A stretch of 62,977 bases of DNA. Source: a bacterium. Its GTDB lineage: Bacteria; Chloroflexota; Dormibacteria; Aeolococcales; Bog-877. The position numbers and the translations under genes are program-made. Of the stretch, positions 38,876 through 57,100 are shown piece by piece (the stretch's first letter is position 1; each line of letters begins with the position of its first letter). The notes beneath the pieces are model-generated. The model was not told where the DNA came from, made no database searches, and saw only the letters and a list, made by a program, of their open reading frames with translations. The stretch spans positions 1 through 62,977 of the forward strand of contig JAJYPP010000012.1 in assembly GCA_021795235.1 (NCBI GenBank), given 5' to 3'.

Positions 38876-39095
38876 TTGCCCTCCTCCATCAGGTCCGCCA
38901 GCTGCCGGCCCCGGAGCAGGGTGATAACGCGGGCGATCCCGCGCCGCACCTCCCGGATCCGCCGGTGCTGCTCCAGCTGCCCGGTGGCGCGCTGCAGCCG
39001 GAGCTGCAGCAGCTCCTGGCGGCGCTCGGCCAGCGCCTGGGTGAGACCGAAATCGTCCAGGTCGCGCAGTTGCTGCAGTTCATCGCGATGCTTGC

Positions 39096-39099
<4 letters not shown>
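38872..39099 (-). CDS. rpmC: 50S ribosomal protein L29
   Basis: L29 lies at the exit tunnel near trigger factor. The 75-residue two-helix protein has LRQLDD-like start and [20 protein letters not shown]. Overlaps rplP and rpsQ by 4 bases each. Confidence 0.96.
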
Positions 39100-39533
<434 letters not shown>

Positions 39534-39534
39534 C

Positions 39535-40485
39535 TCAGCTCTCCTCCTTCTTGGCGGCCGGTTTGCGCGGCGTCTTGGACGCGGGCTTGGGGGCGGAATC
39601 AGCAGCCTCCGCGGCCGCCTTGGGCGGGCGCTTGCGCGCCGGCGCCTTGGCCTTGGTCGCGGCCGGCTCCGCAGCCTCTGGGGCCGGGGCGTCAACCGCA
39701 ACCGTCTCGGCCTCCGCGCCCTTGGCCAGCAGGGGCTGGGCCAGCTCGGCCGGGAGCACCCCCGCCGCCACCACCACCTCGGTCGGGCTGGCGGGCGCCG
39801 CCTCCACGGCGGGAGGGGCTGGGATCGCTTCCACGACGGGGGGGGCGACCGGCTGCACGGGGGCGAACTCCCCTCGGTAGATCCAGACCGTGACCCCGAT
39901 CTGCCCGAAGGTGGTCTTGGCCTCGGTCTGCCCGTAGTCGATGTCAGCCCGCAGCGTGTGCAACGGCACCCGGCCGTCGCGATCCCACTCCCGCCGGCTC
40001 ATGTCCCCGCCGCCGAGGCGGCCCGACACCTGAATACGCACACCCTTGGCGCCGGCCCGCATCGAGCGCATGACCGACTGCTTGACCGCCCGCCTGAAGG
40101 CGATTCGCTTCTCCAGCTGGTTGGCCACGTTCTCCGCCAACAGCTTGGCGTCCAGCTCGGGCACCTTGATCTCCTGGATGGTGACCCTGACCTTCTTGCC
40201 CGAGATCCGCTCCAGGTTGTCCCGGAGGGCGTCCACCGACGCCCCGCTGCGGCCGATCACGATCCCGGGCTTGGCGGTGTGGATGATCACGGTCAGCTGG
40301 TTGGCCGAGCGCTCGGTCTCGATCCGGGCCACGCTGGCATTGCGCAGACGGCCCATGATCAGGGTCCGCATCGCCAGGTCCTCCTGGAGGAGCTTGGTGT
40401 ACTCGGGCCCGCTCGCGAACCAGCGCGCGTCCCAATTGCGGTAGACGCCGAGGCGGAACCCGTTGGGGTGGACCTTGTGTCCCAT
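39535..40485 (-). CDS. rpsC: 30S ribosomal protein S3 with long Ala/Pro/Lys tail
   Basis: S3 forms part of the mRNA entry site. Residues 1-207 are a standard S3: [13 protein letters not shown], the KH-domain loop [11 protein letters not shown], and [12 protein letters not shown] tail of about 109 residues follows, first rich in Ala, Pro and Val, then Lys/Pro/Ala-rich, ending KKEES. Most S3 proteins stop near residue 210-240. The tail is in frame and keeps the codon pattern of its neighbours. Confidence 0.95.
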   Translation of the reverse strand: MGHKVHPNGFRLGVYRNWDARWFASGPEYTKLLQEDLAMRTLIMGRLRNASVARIETERSANQLTVIIHTAKPGIVIGRSGASVDALRDNLERISGKKVRVTIQEIKVPELDAKLLAENVANQLEKRIAFRRAVKQSVMRSMRAGAKGVRIQVSGRLGGGDMSRREWDRDGRVPLHTLRADIDYGQTEAKTTFGQIGVTVWIYRGEFAPVQPVAPPVVEAIPAPPAVEAAPASPTEVVVAAGVLPAELAQPLLAKGAEAETVAVDAPAPEAAEPAATKAKAPARKRPPKAAAEAADSAPKPASKTPRKPAAKKEES

Positions 40486-40494
40486 TGCCCTTAC

Positions 40495-40911
40495 CTACTC
40501 CTCTTCATCGCCGCTGCTGACAGTCTCTGTCGGGGTCACCGCCTGGACCGGCCGCCGGCGCGCGCGCGTCGGGCGGTCCAGGTTGTCCTCAACGACCGCC
40601 ACCAGATGGCAGGTGCGCTTGAAGATCGAGTACGAGGAACCCCGGGCGCGGGGCCTGTACCTCTTGATGATAGGGCCTCCGTCCACCTCGAGGCGCACCA
40701 GCCGGAGCCGGTCCCGGTCGAGGCTGAAGTTGTTCTCGGCGTTGGCCGCCGCCGACCGCACCACCTTGCTCACGTCCTCCGCCGCCGCCTGGGGCATGAA
40801 GGAGAGAGTGGTGAGCGCCTCGTTGACGGGCATGCCCTCGACCAGACCGGCCACCAGCCGCGCCTTGCGCGGTGGTACCCGAACCCACTTGGCCGTCGCC
40901 TGCACCTGCAT
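40495..40911 (-). CDS. rplV: 50S ribosomal protein L22
   Basis: L22 lines the exit tunnel with its beta-hairpin. The 138-residue product shows [17 protein letters not shown] and the hairpin [17 protein letters not shown]. The C-terminus is extended by an acidic tail. Confidence 0.96.
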   Translation of the reverse strand: MQVQATAKWVRVPPRKARLVAGLVEGMPVNEALTTLSFMPQAAAEDVSKVVRSAAANAENNFSLDRDRLRLVRLEVDGGPIIKRYRPRARGSSYSIFKRTCHLVAVVEDNLDRPTRARRRPVQAVTPTETVSSGDEEE

Positions 40912-40928
40912 TAATAGATCTCCCCGTC

Positions 40929-41213
40929 CTACTTCAGAGCGTTGCTGCGCTCGGTGTGGTGGCCGTGACCGCGAAACTTCCTGGTCGGGACGAACTCCCC
41001 GAGCTTGTGGCCAACCATGGCCTCGGTCACGAAGACCGGTACGTGCTTGCGGCCGTCGTGGACCGCGATCGTGTGCCCCAGCATCTCGGGAAAGATGTCC
41101 GATCGCCGCGACCAGGTCCGGATCACCCGCTTCTCCTTGGCGTGGTTCATCTCCAGCACCTTCTTGAGCAACGGGGCGTCGCAGAACGGGCCCTTCTTGA
41201 CAGACCTACTCAT
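40929..41213 (-). CDS. rpsS: 30S ribosomal protein S19
   Basis: A 94-residue S19: [35 protein letters not shown] and [15 protein letters not shown]. Canonical position between rplV and rplB. Confidence 0.97.
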   Translation of the reverse strand: MSRSVKKGPFCDAPLLKKVLEMNHAKEKRVIRTWSRRSDIFPEMLGHTIAVHDGRKHVPVFVTEAMVGHKLGEFVPTRKFRGHGHHTERSNALK

Positions 41214-41216
41214 CGG

Positions 41217-42041
41217 TTACTTCCGTCTCCTGCGCACGATCATGCGATCGGTCGCCTTGTTGTTGCGGGTCCGGTGCCCCAAGGCGGGCTTGCCCCAGGG
41301 GGTCTGGGGATGGCCGCCAGGACCGGAGCGGCCCTCGCCACCGCCATGGGGGTGGTCGAACGGGTTCATGGTCGAGCCCCGCACGGTGGGGCGGAAGCCA
41401 CGCCAGCGGTTCTTGCCGGCCTTGCCGATGGTCTCGTTGGAGTGGTCGGAGTTGCCGACCTGGCCCACCGTGGCCCGGCAGCGCACGTCGATCAGGCGGA
41501 CCTCGCCGGAGGGCATCCGCATCTGCGCGTAGCGCCCCTCGCGGGCCACCAGCTGAGCCCCCACCCCGGCGCTGCGAACCAGCTGCCCGCCCCGACCCAG
41601 CTGCACCTCCAGGTTGTGGACCGTGGTGCCCAGCGGGATCCGGCTCAGCGGCAGAGCGTTGCCGGGACGGATCTCCGCCTTCTCGCCGGCCATGATCGGG
41701 TCTCCCACCGCCAGCCCGTCGGGGGCCAGGATGTACCGCTTGTCGCCGTCCCGGTAGTGGATGAGGGCGATGCGCGCCGAGCGGTTGGGATCGTACTCCA
41801 ACGCCGCCACCTTGCCGGGCACGTCCACCTTGTCACGCTTGAAGTCGATGATGCGGTAGATGCGCTTGTGACCACCGCCGCGATGGCGGACCGTGATCTT
41901 GCCGGTGACGTTGCGCCCCGAGTGCTTCTTCAGAGCCACCGTCAACTGCCGCTCCGGCAGCTTCTTGGTCACCTCGTCGAAGGAGCTGACGCTCATGAAG
42001 CGGCGTCCCGGCGAGGTGGGGCGATAGCGATTCACGGGCAT
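41217..42041 (-). CDS. rplB: 50S ribosomal protein L2
   Basis: L2 stabilises the peptidyl-transferase centre. The 274-residue product has [20 protein letters not shown], the OB and SH3-like domains, and the catalytic-loop region [18 protein letters not shown]. Confidence 0.97.
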   Translation of the reverse strand: MPVNRYRPTSPGRRFMSVSSFDEVTKKLPERQLTVALKKHSGRNVTGKITVRHRGGGHKRIYRIIDFKRDKVDVPGKVAALEYDPNRSARIALIHYRDGDKRYILAPDGLAVGDPIMAGEKAEIRPGNALPLSRIPLGTTVHNLEVQLGRGGQLVRSAGVGAQLVAREGRYAQMRMPSGEVRLIDVRCRATVGQVGNSDHSNETIGKAGKNRWRGFRPTVRGSTMNPFDHPHGGGEGRSGPGGHPQTPWGKPALGHRTRNNKATDRMIVRRRRK

Positions 42042-42042
42042 C

Positions 42043-42345
42043 TCAGACTCCCTCGAACAGGTTGGCGATGGTTTCCCCGGGTTGCAGCGTCACGATCGCC
42101 TTCTTCCAGTCCCGGCTGCGCCCGACGATCCGCCCCCCACGGCGCATCCTGGTGCGCACCTTGCCCTTGACCACCAGGACGTTGACCGAGGCCGCCTTGA
42201 CCTTGAAAGCCGCCTCCACCGCCTGCTTGATCTCGATCTTGTTGGCGTCCGAGGCGACCCGGAAGACATAGCGCTGGTGGGCCATGCCGGCGTACGACTT
42301 CTCACTGATCACCGGCCGCAGCAGAATCTGCGAAGGGTCCTTCAT
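42043..42345 (-). CDS. rplW: 50S ribosomal protein L23
   Basis: L23 docks trigger factor and SRP at the exit. The 100-residue product shows [27 protein letters not shown] and [11 protein letters not shown]. Overlaps rplD by 4 bases. Confidence 0.97.
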   Translation of the reverse strand: MKDPSQILLRPVISEKSYAGMAHQRYVFRVASDANKIEIKQAVEAAFKVKAASVNVLVVKGKVRTRMRRGGRIVGRSRDWKKAIVTLQPGETIANLFEGV

Positions 42346-42965
42346 CCCAGGTGCTCCGTGATCGCGGCCAGCGCCGCCTTGGTCATGATGATGGTCTCGG
42401 CGATGAGCACATCCCGAACGTTGATGTTGGAGGCCAGGATCAGCTTCACCTGGGGGATGTTGCGGGTGGATAGCTCCAGGGCTTCGGAGCGCTCGTCGAC
42501 CACCACCAGCACCCGCCGGCCCGCCCCCACCTTCTCCAGGAAGGTGGCGAACTCACGGGTCTTGGGCTGCTCGTAAGTAAACTCATCGACCACCTGGATG
42601 ACCCCGTCGGCCGCCTGTGCCGCCAGCGCCGAGCGCAGGGCCAGGCGGCGCTGCTTGCGAGGCATGGCCATCTGGTACCCGCGCGGAGTGGGGCCGAACA
42701 CCGTGCCGCCCCCCCGCCAGTGGGGCGCCCGGATCGACCCCTGGCGGGCCCGTCCAGTCCCCTTCTGCCGGTAGGGCTTGCGCCCACCGCCGCTGACCTC
42801 CCCCCTGGTCTTGGTGTCGTGGGTGCCCTGGCGCGACCCGGCCAGCTGCCGCAGCACCGCCTGGTGCAGGACGGCATGGTGGACCGAGACCCCGAAGACG
42901 GAGTCCGCCAGCTCCACCGAGCCGCCCTCGCTCCCGTCTTGGTTGCGCATCGGTGCTGACGGCAT
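42342..42965 (-). CDS. rplD: 50S ribosomal protein L4
   Basis: L4 reaches into the tunnel and can control S10-operon expression. The 207-residue product has [38 protein letters not shown] and the [13 protein letters not shown] loop. ATG 42965 overlaps the rplC stop by one base; the much longer open frame upstream lies in rplC and is not homologous. Confidence 0.97.
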   Translation of the reverse strand: MPSAPMRNQDGSEGGSVELADSVFGVSVHHAVLHQAVLRQLAGSRQGTHDTKTRGEVSGGGRKPYRQKGTGRARQGSIRAPHWRGGGTVFGPTPRGYQMAMPRKQRRLALRSALAAQAADGVIQVVDEFTYEQPKTREFATFLEKVGAGRRVLVVVDERSEALELSTRNIPQVKLILASNINVRDVLIAETIIMTKAALAAITEHLG

Positions 42966-43606
42966 CAGTGCTGCCCCCTCACCTTGCGGATGCGAGAACG
43001 GGACTCCGAGATCATGAGCAGCCCGCCGGTGGCGCCGGGGACCGCCCCCTTGACCAAGAGCAGGTTGCGCTCCTGATCGACCCGGAAGACCTCGAGCCGC
43101 TGCACCGTGGCCCGGGCGGCGCCCATGTGGCCCGCCATCGGCAGGCCCCGGAAGGTGCGCGCCGCGTCCACCGAGCCCACCGATCCGGGCTGGCGGACAT
43201 TGTGGCTGCCGTGGGTCACCGGGCCCCGGCCGAAGTGGTGGCGCTTGTGCTGGCCGGCGAATCCCTTGCCCTTGCTCACCCCGGTCACGTCCACCCGCTG
43301 CCCGGGCTCGAACCCGGCCACCGTGAGCACCTCGCCCACCGCCGCCTGGGGCGCGTCGCGGAACTCGCGGAGATGGCGCTGCGGCTCCAGCCCCGCCACT
43401 TCGTAGTGGCCCTTCAGGGGTTGGTTGAGGTGCTTGGGTTTGCTCCCGAAGCCAACCTGCACCGCGTCGTAGCCGTCCACGGCGCGGCTCTTCACCTGCA
43501 CCACCGGACAGGGCCCGGCCTCCAGGACGGTGACACCGTAGCAGCGCCCATCCTCGGCGAAGACCTGGGCCATCCCCAGCTTGCGCGCCAGCAGCGACTT
43601 GGTCAT
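42965..43606 (-). CDS. rplC: 50S ribosomal protein L3
   Basis: L3 starts 23S assembly. The 213-residue product shows LLARKLGMAQVFAEDG, the GKGFAGQHKRHHFGRGPVTHGSHN loop region in two parts, and GRLPMAGHMG-like FRGLPMAGHMG. The ATG overlaps the rpsJ stop by one base. Confidence 0.97.
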   Translation of the reverse strand: MTKSLLARKLGMAQVFAEDGRCYGVTVLEAGPCPVVQVKSRAVDGYDAVQVGFGSKPKHLNQPLKGHYEVAGLEPQRHLREFRDAPQAAVGEVLTVAGFEPGQRVDVTGVSKGKGFAGQHKRHHFGRGPVTHGSHNVRQPGSVGSVDAARTFRGLPMAGHMGAARATVQRLEVFRVDQERNLLLVKGAVPGATGGLLMISESRSRIRKVRGQH

Positions 43607-43911
43607 CAGAGCTTGATCTCGATGTTGACGCCGCTGGGAAGATTGAGGTGCATGAGCGCATCCACCACCTTGGGATTGGGATCCAGGATGTCCACGATCC
43701 GCTTGTGAGTGCGCATCTCGAACTGCTCCCGGGAGTCCTTGTCGATGAAGGGTCCCCGGATCACGGTGTACTTGTTGATCTCCGTCGGCAACGGCACAGG
43801 TCCACGCACCTGAGCCTGGTTGCGGGCGGCGGTTTCCACTATCCGCGCCGCCGCCTGGTCCAGGACCCGGTGGTCATAGGCCTTCAATCGGATCCGAATT
43901 CGCTGTGCCAT
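43606..43911 (-). CDS. rpsJ: 30S ribosomal protein S10 (NusE)
   Basis: S10 also acts with NusB and NusG in transcription coupling. The 101-residue product begins [19 protein letters not shown] and contains [20 protein letters not shown]. Starts 21 bases after tuf. Confidence 0.97.
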   Translation of the reverse strand: MAQRIRIRLKAYDHRVLDQAAARIVETAARNQAQVRGPVPLPTEINKYTVIRGPFIDKDSREQFEMRTHKRIVDILDPNPKVVDALMHLNLPSGVNIEIKL

Positions 43912-43932
43912 TGCTGCTGCTTTGTCCCTGGG

Positions 43933-45117
<1,185 letters not shown>

Positions 45118-45166
45118 CTTTACCTGCCCTTCGTCTCTTAAGAACTGCTCGCAACGATGCTCTGGA

Positions 45167-47281
<2,115 letters not shown>

Positions 47282-47288
47282 GGGCCTC

Positions 47289-47759
47289 TCAGTACCTGAA
47301 GTGGGAGAAGGCCTTGTTCGACTCGGCCATTTTGTGGGTGTCTTCCTTGCGCTTGACCGCCTGGCCCATGCCGTTGCTGGCGTCCATGAGCTCAGCCGCC
47401 AGCTTGTCGGCCATGCTCTTGCCGTGGCGCTGGCGGGCGCTGCGGATGATCCAGCGCCGGGCCAGGGCCAGACGCCGGTCGTGACGGATCTCGACGGGCA
47501 CCTGGTAGGTGGCGCCACCGACCCGCTTGGGCTTGACCTCCAAGATCGGGGTGGCGTTGCGGACCGCGACGTCGAACACCTCCAGCGGCTCCCGCCGCTG
47601 GCTCTTGGCGATGCGGGTCAAGGAGTCGTAGACGATCTTCTCGGCGGTGCTGCGCTTGCCATTGAGCATCACGCAGTTGATGAACTTGGCCAGCCCCTCG
47701 CTGCGGTAGACCGGATCGGGGACGACCACCCGCCTGGAGATGCGTTGACGGCGTGGCAT
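47289..47759 (-). CDS. rpsG: 30S ribosomal protein S7
   Basis: S7 organises the 16S 3' major domain and autoregulates the str operon in other bacteria. The 156-residue product starts [18 protein letters not shown] and contains [16 protein letters not shown] and [14 protein letters not shown] 47759 is two bases from the rpsL stop. Confidence 0.97.
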   Translation of the reverse strand: MPRRQRISRRVVVPDPVYRSEGLAKFINCVMLNGKRSTAEKIVYDSLTRIAKSQRREPLEVFDVAVRNATPILEVKPKRVGGATYQVPVEIRHDRRLALARRWIIRSARQRHGKSMADKLAAELMDASNGMGQAVKRKEDTHKMAESNKAFSHFRY

Positions 47760-47760
47760 G

Positions 47761-48141
47761 TCAGCCCTTCGCCTTCTCGCGCTTGGCGCCGTACTTGCTA
47801 CGGCCCTGCTTGCGAGCTTTGGCTCCAGCGGTGTCCAGGGCGCCCCGGACCACGTGGTAACGAACGCCGGGGAGGTCCTTGACGCGCCCACCCCTAACCA
47901 GGACCACCGAGTGCTCCTGGAGGTTGTGGCCGATGCCGGGGATGTAGGCGGTCACCTCGATCTTGCTGGTCAGCCTCACCCTGGCCACCTTCCGCAGCGC
48001 CGAGTTCGGCTTCTTCGGCGTCGTGGTGAAGACGCGCACGCATACCCCCCGCCTCTGGGGCGATCCCTTCAAGGCGGGCGACTTGGTCTTCTTGACAACC
48101 GGGGAGCGGCCCTTGCGGACCAGCTGCTGGATGGTGGGCAA
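47761..48141 (-). CDS. rpsL: 30S ribosomal protein S12
   Basis: S12 monitors decoding. The product shows [28 protein letters not shown] with the wild-type Lys of the streptomycin site, and [25 protein letters not shown] start it at TTG 48141, where the family begins and AAGGA lies nine bases upstream; an in-frame ATG at 48189 would add 16 nonhomologous residues. First gene of the superoperon. Confidence 0.96.
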   Translation of the reverse strand: MPTIQQLVRKGRSPVVKKTKSPALKGSPQRRGVCVRVFTTTPKKPNSALRKVARVRLTSKIEVTAYIPGIGHNLQEHSVVLVRGGRVKDLPGVRYHVVRGALDTAGAKARKQGRSKYGAKREKAKG

Positions 48142-48227
48142 ACTGAAATTATCCTTGGAGAACGCTGGCCGATCCGGGGCGACGGCCATACATGGATGAG
48201 GACGCCCCTCCGGAGGCGCGGGTGTTG

Positions 48228-48256
48228 ATTCTACCCGTGGGCCATCGGCGTGTCAA
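48228..48256 (-). promoter_or_regulatory. near-consensus promoter of the str-S10-spc-alpha superoperon
   Basis: TTGACA (48251-48256) and TAGAAT (48228-48233) on the minus strand are separated by exactly 17 bases. The start site would be near 48221, giving an 80-base leader to the S12 TTG. This is the best promoter match in the window. Confidence 0.85.
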
Positions 48257-48431
48257 ACTCGTGTTGGGTGCAGCCGCAGATCCGGCCGAGATCGCCGGCC
48301 CGGAGCGGCCGCCCCAAAGCTGTTGGGCCCAGGGCAGGGCGCCTCAGACTGAGCCAGGATCCCCTGAGGTCGCGGCCCGTCCGGACCTCGACGGGACCAT
48401 GTCCCGGCCGCGGACAATTTACAGCATCGTG

Positions 48432-48455
48432 CATCTCCACGGAATAGCGGAGATG
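48432..48455. repeat. inverted repeat with ten-base spacer
   Basis: CATCTCC (48432-48438) and GGAGATG (48449-48455) are perfect inverted arms around ten bases. The spacer equals that of the vapB operator but the arms differ. It could be a regulator site or chance. Confidence 0.35.
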
Positions 48456-48552
48456 TCCCGGAAGCCCGCTTGGGCGGCGGGCAACGATGGGAGTTGCGGA
48501 GAGAACGGGGCGCCGCGCGCTGAGCGGTCCGAATCTGCCACTCGACATCCTG

Positions 48553-48582
48553 GTGTAGCACCCGTCGCCAGCGGTGCTACAC
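48553..48582 (+). promoter_or_regulatory. vapB operator-promoter: 10-bp perfect inverted repeat
   Basis: GTGTAGCACC (48553-48562) and GGTGCTACAC (48573-48582) are perfect inverted arms with a ten-base spacer. The right arm overlaps a -10-like TACACT (48578-48583) that ends six bases before the vapB ATG. This is the layout expected for autorepression by the antitoxin complex and suggests a nearly leaderless transcript. Confidence 0.7.
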
Positions 48583-48589
48583 TGAAGGC

Positions 48590-48853
48590 ATGCCCACCAC
48601 CCGGCCCCGTCACTTCGTGACCGAGACCGACGACCTCGCCAACGCCCTGGACGCGGCAGCCCAACGCTGGCCCACTCTGAGCAGATCGCAGCTCCTGGTG
48701 CGCCTGGCCCTGGAAGGCCACCACGCCGCCGAGCGAGAGCGTGACGGCCGACAACAGCGGCGGCTCGCAGCGATCCGGCGCAGCAGCGGGGCCTTCACCG
48801 GCCTCTACGGGCCCGACTACCTGGAGAAGCTGCGCGAGGACTGGCCCGCGTGA
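48590..48853 (+). CDS. vapB: VapB-type antitoxin
   Basis: An 87-residue basic/acidic protein with a predicted helical DNA-binding part (LSRSQLLVRLALEGHHAAERER), and a C-terminal YGPDYLEKLREDWPA tail likely to wrap the toxin. The first five bases before ATG give no properly spaced Shine-Dalgarno. The stop overlaps the toxin start as GTGA. Role as antitoxin is inferred from pairing with a PIN-domain gene; the exact antitoxin family is uncertain. Confidence 0.8.
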   Translation: MPTTRPRHFVTETDDLANALDAAAQRWPTLSRSQLLVRLALEGHHAAERERDGRQQRRLAAIRRSSGAFTGLYGPDYLEKLREDWPA

Positions 48854-49236
48854 TCGTGCTCGACGCCAGCGTCCTCATCGCCCATCTGGACCGGGAAGAC
48901 CGCCACCATGCTGCGGCAGAGGCGCTGCTGGCCCAAGCGGTCGACGACGACCTTGGAGCCAGCCCGCTGACCTTGGCAGAGGTCCTGGCTGCGCCCATTC
49001 GGGAAGGCCGTCTGGAACCTGTCCGGGCCGCGCTTCACGATCTCGAGGTCAACGAGGTGGCGTTTCCCGCCGACACCGCTGTCCGGCTGGCCCAGTTGCG
49101 CGCGAGCACCGGGCTGAAGATGCCGGACTGCTGCGTCCTGCTCGCGGCCGAAGGTGCCGCGGCGACTCTCGCGTCCTTCGACGTGGGGCTCGCGCAGGCG
49201 GCCCAGGGGCTCGATCTGTCTGTGCTCGGCCAGTGA
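48850..49236 (+). CDS. vapC: VapC-type PIN-domain ribonuclease toxin
   Basis: A 128-residue PIN-domain protein. The acidic metal-binding quartet is intact: Asp5 (VLDASVLIAHLD), Glu44 (LAEVL), Asp93 (KMPDCC) and Asp111 (SFD). VapC toxins cleave tRNA or rRNA and are neutralised by the cognate VapB. GTG start, translationally coupled to vapB. The pair sits on the plus strand between the two large ribosomal and RNA polymerase operons, a likely acquired insertion. Confidence 0.9.
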   Translation: MIVLDASVLIAHLDREDRHHAAAEALLAQAVDDDLGASPLTLAEVLAAPIREGRLEPVRAALHDLEVNEVAFPADTAVRLAQLRASTGLKMPDCCVLLAAEGAAATLASFDVGLAQAAQGLDLSVLGQ

Positions 49237-49613
49237 GCGATCCGCGGTAGCCGATCCACTCTCGAGACGAGCCAGGGACCATGCCCGCGGCCAGCAGGTC
49301 CGCGACACGGGGCCGCACGGAGAGCATCCTGGCCAAAGAGACAGCAGCTGACGCCGTGGTCGATATGCTCTCCGCCGCAGGGCTCTGCTCCTGAGCTTCT
49401 GTACCGGCCCCCCAGCTGACCAGATTCGGGACCCGGGGTGATCCCGGAGATACCCCTTGACCCCACTTCAGATGCCGGGGAGACTGGTTCCCGCGGCTCC
49501 CACTCCGGCCTCGACTGGAGCTGCTCAAGCACCACCGCCTGCCGCTCTGCCGCTGCCAATTCTCCCCGGCGAGGCGTCGCCTCAGCTCGAACCGCGGATC
49601 GCGGGCCGTAAAG
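49237..49613. other. intergenic region between vapC and rpoC
   Basis: No credible gene. Short frames on both strands lack family motifs or plausible starts. Only the rpoC terminator hairpin at its right end is evident. Confidence 0.6.
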
Positions 49614-49641
49614 GCGCTGGCCGGGAGCTTCCGGCCAGCGC
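49610..49641 (-). terminator. terminator hairpin after rpoC
   Basis: Perfect 11-bp arms GCGCTGGCCGG (49614-49624) and CCGGCCAGCGC (49631-49641) enclose six bases, starting 6 bases past the rpoC stop. On the minus strand the stem is followed by CTTTACGG, a short T-run. It probably ends the rplJL-rpoBC unit. Confidence 0.75.
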
Positions 49642-49647
49642 TCTCGC

Positions 49648-54009
<4,362 letters not shown>

Positions 54010-54114
54010 GGCCTGTCCGCCTCCTGGCGAATTGGTGGATGAGCGGGTAGCCGGAGGCAGCCAGCTCGCCGAGCCCGGCTGCCCCCGCGACAAATTCAGA
54101 AAATTGGGTCACTC

Positions 54115-57100
54115 TCAGCGGCCGATGTCCTCGGCATCATCACGCTCGTCACGCTCCAGATTGATGCCCAATCCGAGCGGCATGTCGGGCATGTCATCCT
54201 CCGCGAACACGATCTGCTCTTCGTTGTCGGACATGATCTCGACGCCCAGGCCGAGCCCCTGCAGCTCCTTGACCAGGACCCGGAAGGACTCCGGGATCCC
54301 GGCGTCCAGGGTGTTGTCGCCCTTGACGATGGCCTCGTAGGCCTTGACCCGCCCGACGATGTCGTCGGACTTGATGGTCAGGATCTCCTGCAGGATGTGG
54401 CTGGCGCCATAGGCCTCCAGAGCCCACACCTCCATCTCCCCGAAGCGCTGACCCCCGAACTGGGCCTTGCCGCCCAACGGCTGCTGGGTGACCAGGCTGT
54501 AGGGTCCGGTGCTGCGGGCGTGGATCTTGTCCTCCACCAGGTGGTGGAGCTTGAGCATGTAGATGATCCCGACCGTGATCGGCTGCTCGAAGAACTCCCC
54601 GCTGCGGCCGTCCCGGAGCATCACCTTGCCGTCGCGCGGCAGGCCGGCCCGCTCCAGCTCGTCCTCGATCTCCGGCTCGGTCGCCCCGTCGAACACCGGG
54701 GTGGCGACCTTGATGCCGAGCGCCGAGGCGGCCCAGCCCAGGTGGGTCTCCAGGACCTGGCCGAGGTTCATCCGGCTGGGCACCCCCAGCGGGTTGAGCA
54801 CGATCTCGACCGGAGTGCCGTCCGGCATGAAGGGCAGGTCCTCGATGGGCAGGATCCGCGCGATGACCCCCTTGTTGCCGTGGCGGCCGGCCATCTTGTC
54901 GCCCTGGCTGATCTTGCGCTTCTGCGCCACGTAGATGCGGATCAGCTCGTTGACCCCGGCCGGCAGCTCGTCCTTGTTGGTGCGGCTGAAGTGCTTGACG
55001 TCCACCACCACCCCGCGCTCGCCGTGGGGCACCCGCAGCGAGCTGTCCCGAACCTCCTTGGACTTCTCCCCGAAGATCGCCCGCAACAGGCGTTCCTCCG
55101 CGGACAGCTCCGACTCCCCCTTGGGAGTGGTCTTGCCGACCAGGATGTCACCCTGCTGGACCTCGGCTCCGACGTAGATGATGCCGCGCTCGTCGAGGTT
55201 GCGCAGGCTCTCCTCACCCACGTTGGGAAGCTCGCGGGAGATCTCCTCGGGGCCGAGCTTGGTCTCCCTGATCTCCACCTCGAACTCTTCGATGTGGATC
55301 GAGGTGTACTTGTCCTCGCGGACCACCGACTCGCTGATGAGGATGGCGTCCTCGTAGTTGTAGCCCTCCCAGGGCATGAAGGCGACCAGCACGTTCTGGC
55401 CCAGCGCCAGCTCGCCCTTGTCGGTCGCCGGGCCGTCCACCAGGACCGCACCCGCGTCCACCTTGTCCCCGGGGTTGACGATGACCTTCTGCGAGAGGCA
55501 GGTGCCCTGGTTGCTGCGCACGAACTTGTGCACCCCGAACCACACGTCGGGGCCCTGGTCGTCGGGGTGGAAGAGGATCCCCAGGCCGCTGTCCTGGCCG
55601 CTGCGGACCACCTTGACCCGGTCCCGGTCCACCTCGCCCAGCGGCACGTTGACCCCGATCACGGTGCCCGCCGAGGGCGCGGTGATGAGCTCGCCGCTGT
55701 CCTTGGCGGCGTAGAGCTCCATGCCGGTGCCGACGACCGGGGAGTCGCTGTTGACCAGGGGCACGGCCTGGCGCTGCATGTTCGACCCCATCAACGCCCG
55801 GTTGGCGTCGTCGTGCTCCAGGAACGGAATCATGGCGGTGGCCACCGAGACGATCTGCTTGGGCGAGACGTCGACGAAGTCGACATCGGTGATGGGCACG
55901 TCCTTGAAGGTGTGGCGGGTGCGCGCGGGGGTGTGCTCCACTAAGAACTTGCCCTCCGGCGAGATCGGGGCGTTGGCCTGCGCGACCGTGTACTTGTCCT
56001 CCTCGTCGGCGGACAGGAAGTGGATCTCGTCGGTCACCCAGGGCACGATCCCGACCTCCGTCACCCCCGCCTTGGTGAGGGCGGCGAGCTCGGCCGCTCC
56101 GAGCACGGTGCCGGCCGGGATTCCCCCGGCCTCCTCCCTCAGCTCGCGGCCGACCAGCAGCTCGCCCGCCTCCGCCAACTTCATGGCGTGGTGGATCCGC
56201 CGGAACGGAGTCTCGATGAAGCCGAAGTCGTTGACCCTGGCGAAGGTCGCCAGGGATCCCATCAGCCCGATGTTGGGGCCCTCGGGGGTCTCGATCGGGC
56301 AGATGCGGCCGTAGTGGCTGTGGTGGACGTCCCGGACGTCGAATCCGGCCCGCTCCCGGGAGAGCCCGCCCGGGCCCAGGGCCGACAGGCGGCGCTTGTG
56401 GGTGAGCTCGGACAGGGGGTTGGTCTGGTCCATGAACTGGGAGAGCTGGCTGGACCCGAAGAACTCCTTGATGGCGGCCACCACCGGACGGGCGTTGATC
56501 AAGGAGGCGGCGGTGACGGTGGTGGCGTCACAGATCGTCATCCGCTCCTTGATGATCCGCTCCATCCGCAGCAACCCGGTGCGGAACTGGTTCTGCAGGA
56601 GCTCGCCCACCCCGCGCACCCGGCGGTTGCCGAGGTGGTCGATGTCATCGGCCTCCCCGTGCCCGTTGTTGAGCTCGATCAGGTGGCGGATGATGTTGAC
56701 GAAGTCCTCGTGCGCCAGCACCCGCAGCTCCTTGTCCTCGGCCCGGGCCCGGGCCTCGGCCTCCGAGAAGCCCAGCCGCTTGTCCAGCTTGAACCGGCCG
56801 ACCCGGCCCAGGTCGAAGCGGCGGGGATTGAAGAACAGCGCCTGCAGCAGGTTGCGGGCGTTCTCCACGGTTGGGGGGTCACCGGGCCGGATCTTGCGGT
56901 AGAGCTCGATCAGGGCCTCGTTGACGTCGTGGCTGGGGTCCTTCTCCAAGGTGGCGTCGATGTAGCGGCGCTCGGGGTCGTTGTCGACCTCCTGGAAGAA
57001 CTGGCGGATGTCGTCGTCGCTGGGGTAGCCCAGAGCGCGGATCAAAGTGGTCGCCTGGAACTTGCGCTTGCGGTCGATCTTGGCCGTGAGCACGTCCTTG

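Larger units (their letters stand above)
48190..48589. other. divergent intergenic region between rpsL and vapB
   Basis: About 400 bases with no credible gene. It holds the rpsL promoter near 48228-48256, an inverted repeat at 48432-48455 and the vapB operator at 48553-48582, each listed separately. Confidence 0.7.

Noticed and set aside
42966..43661. Extended N-terminus of the rplD frame
   Set aside because: The extra 232 residues overlap rplC out of frame and have no L4 homology; L4 starts at 42965.
49256..49400. Minus-strand stretch with an SVRPRVADLLAAGMVPG-like, excisionase-style pattern near vapC
   Set aside because: Too short and degenerate; flanking sequence in that frame is low-complexity and no integrase or attachment site is nearby.
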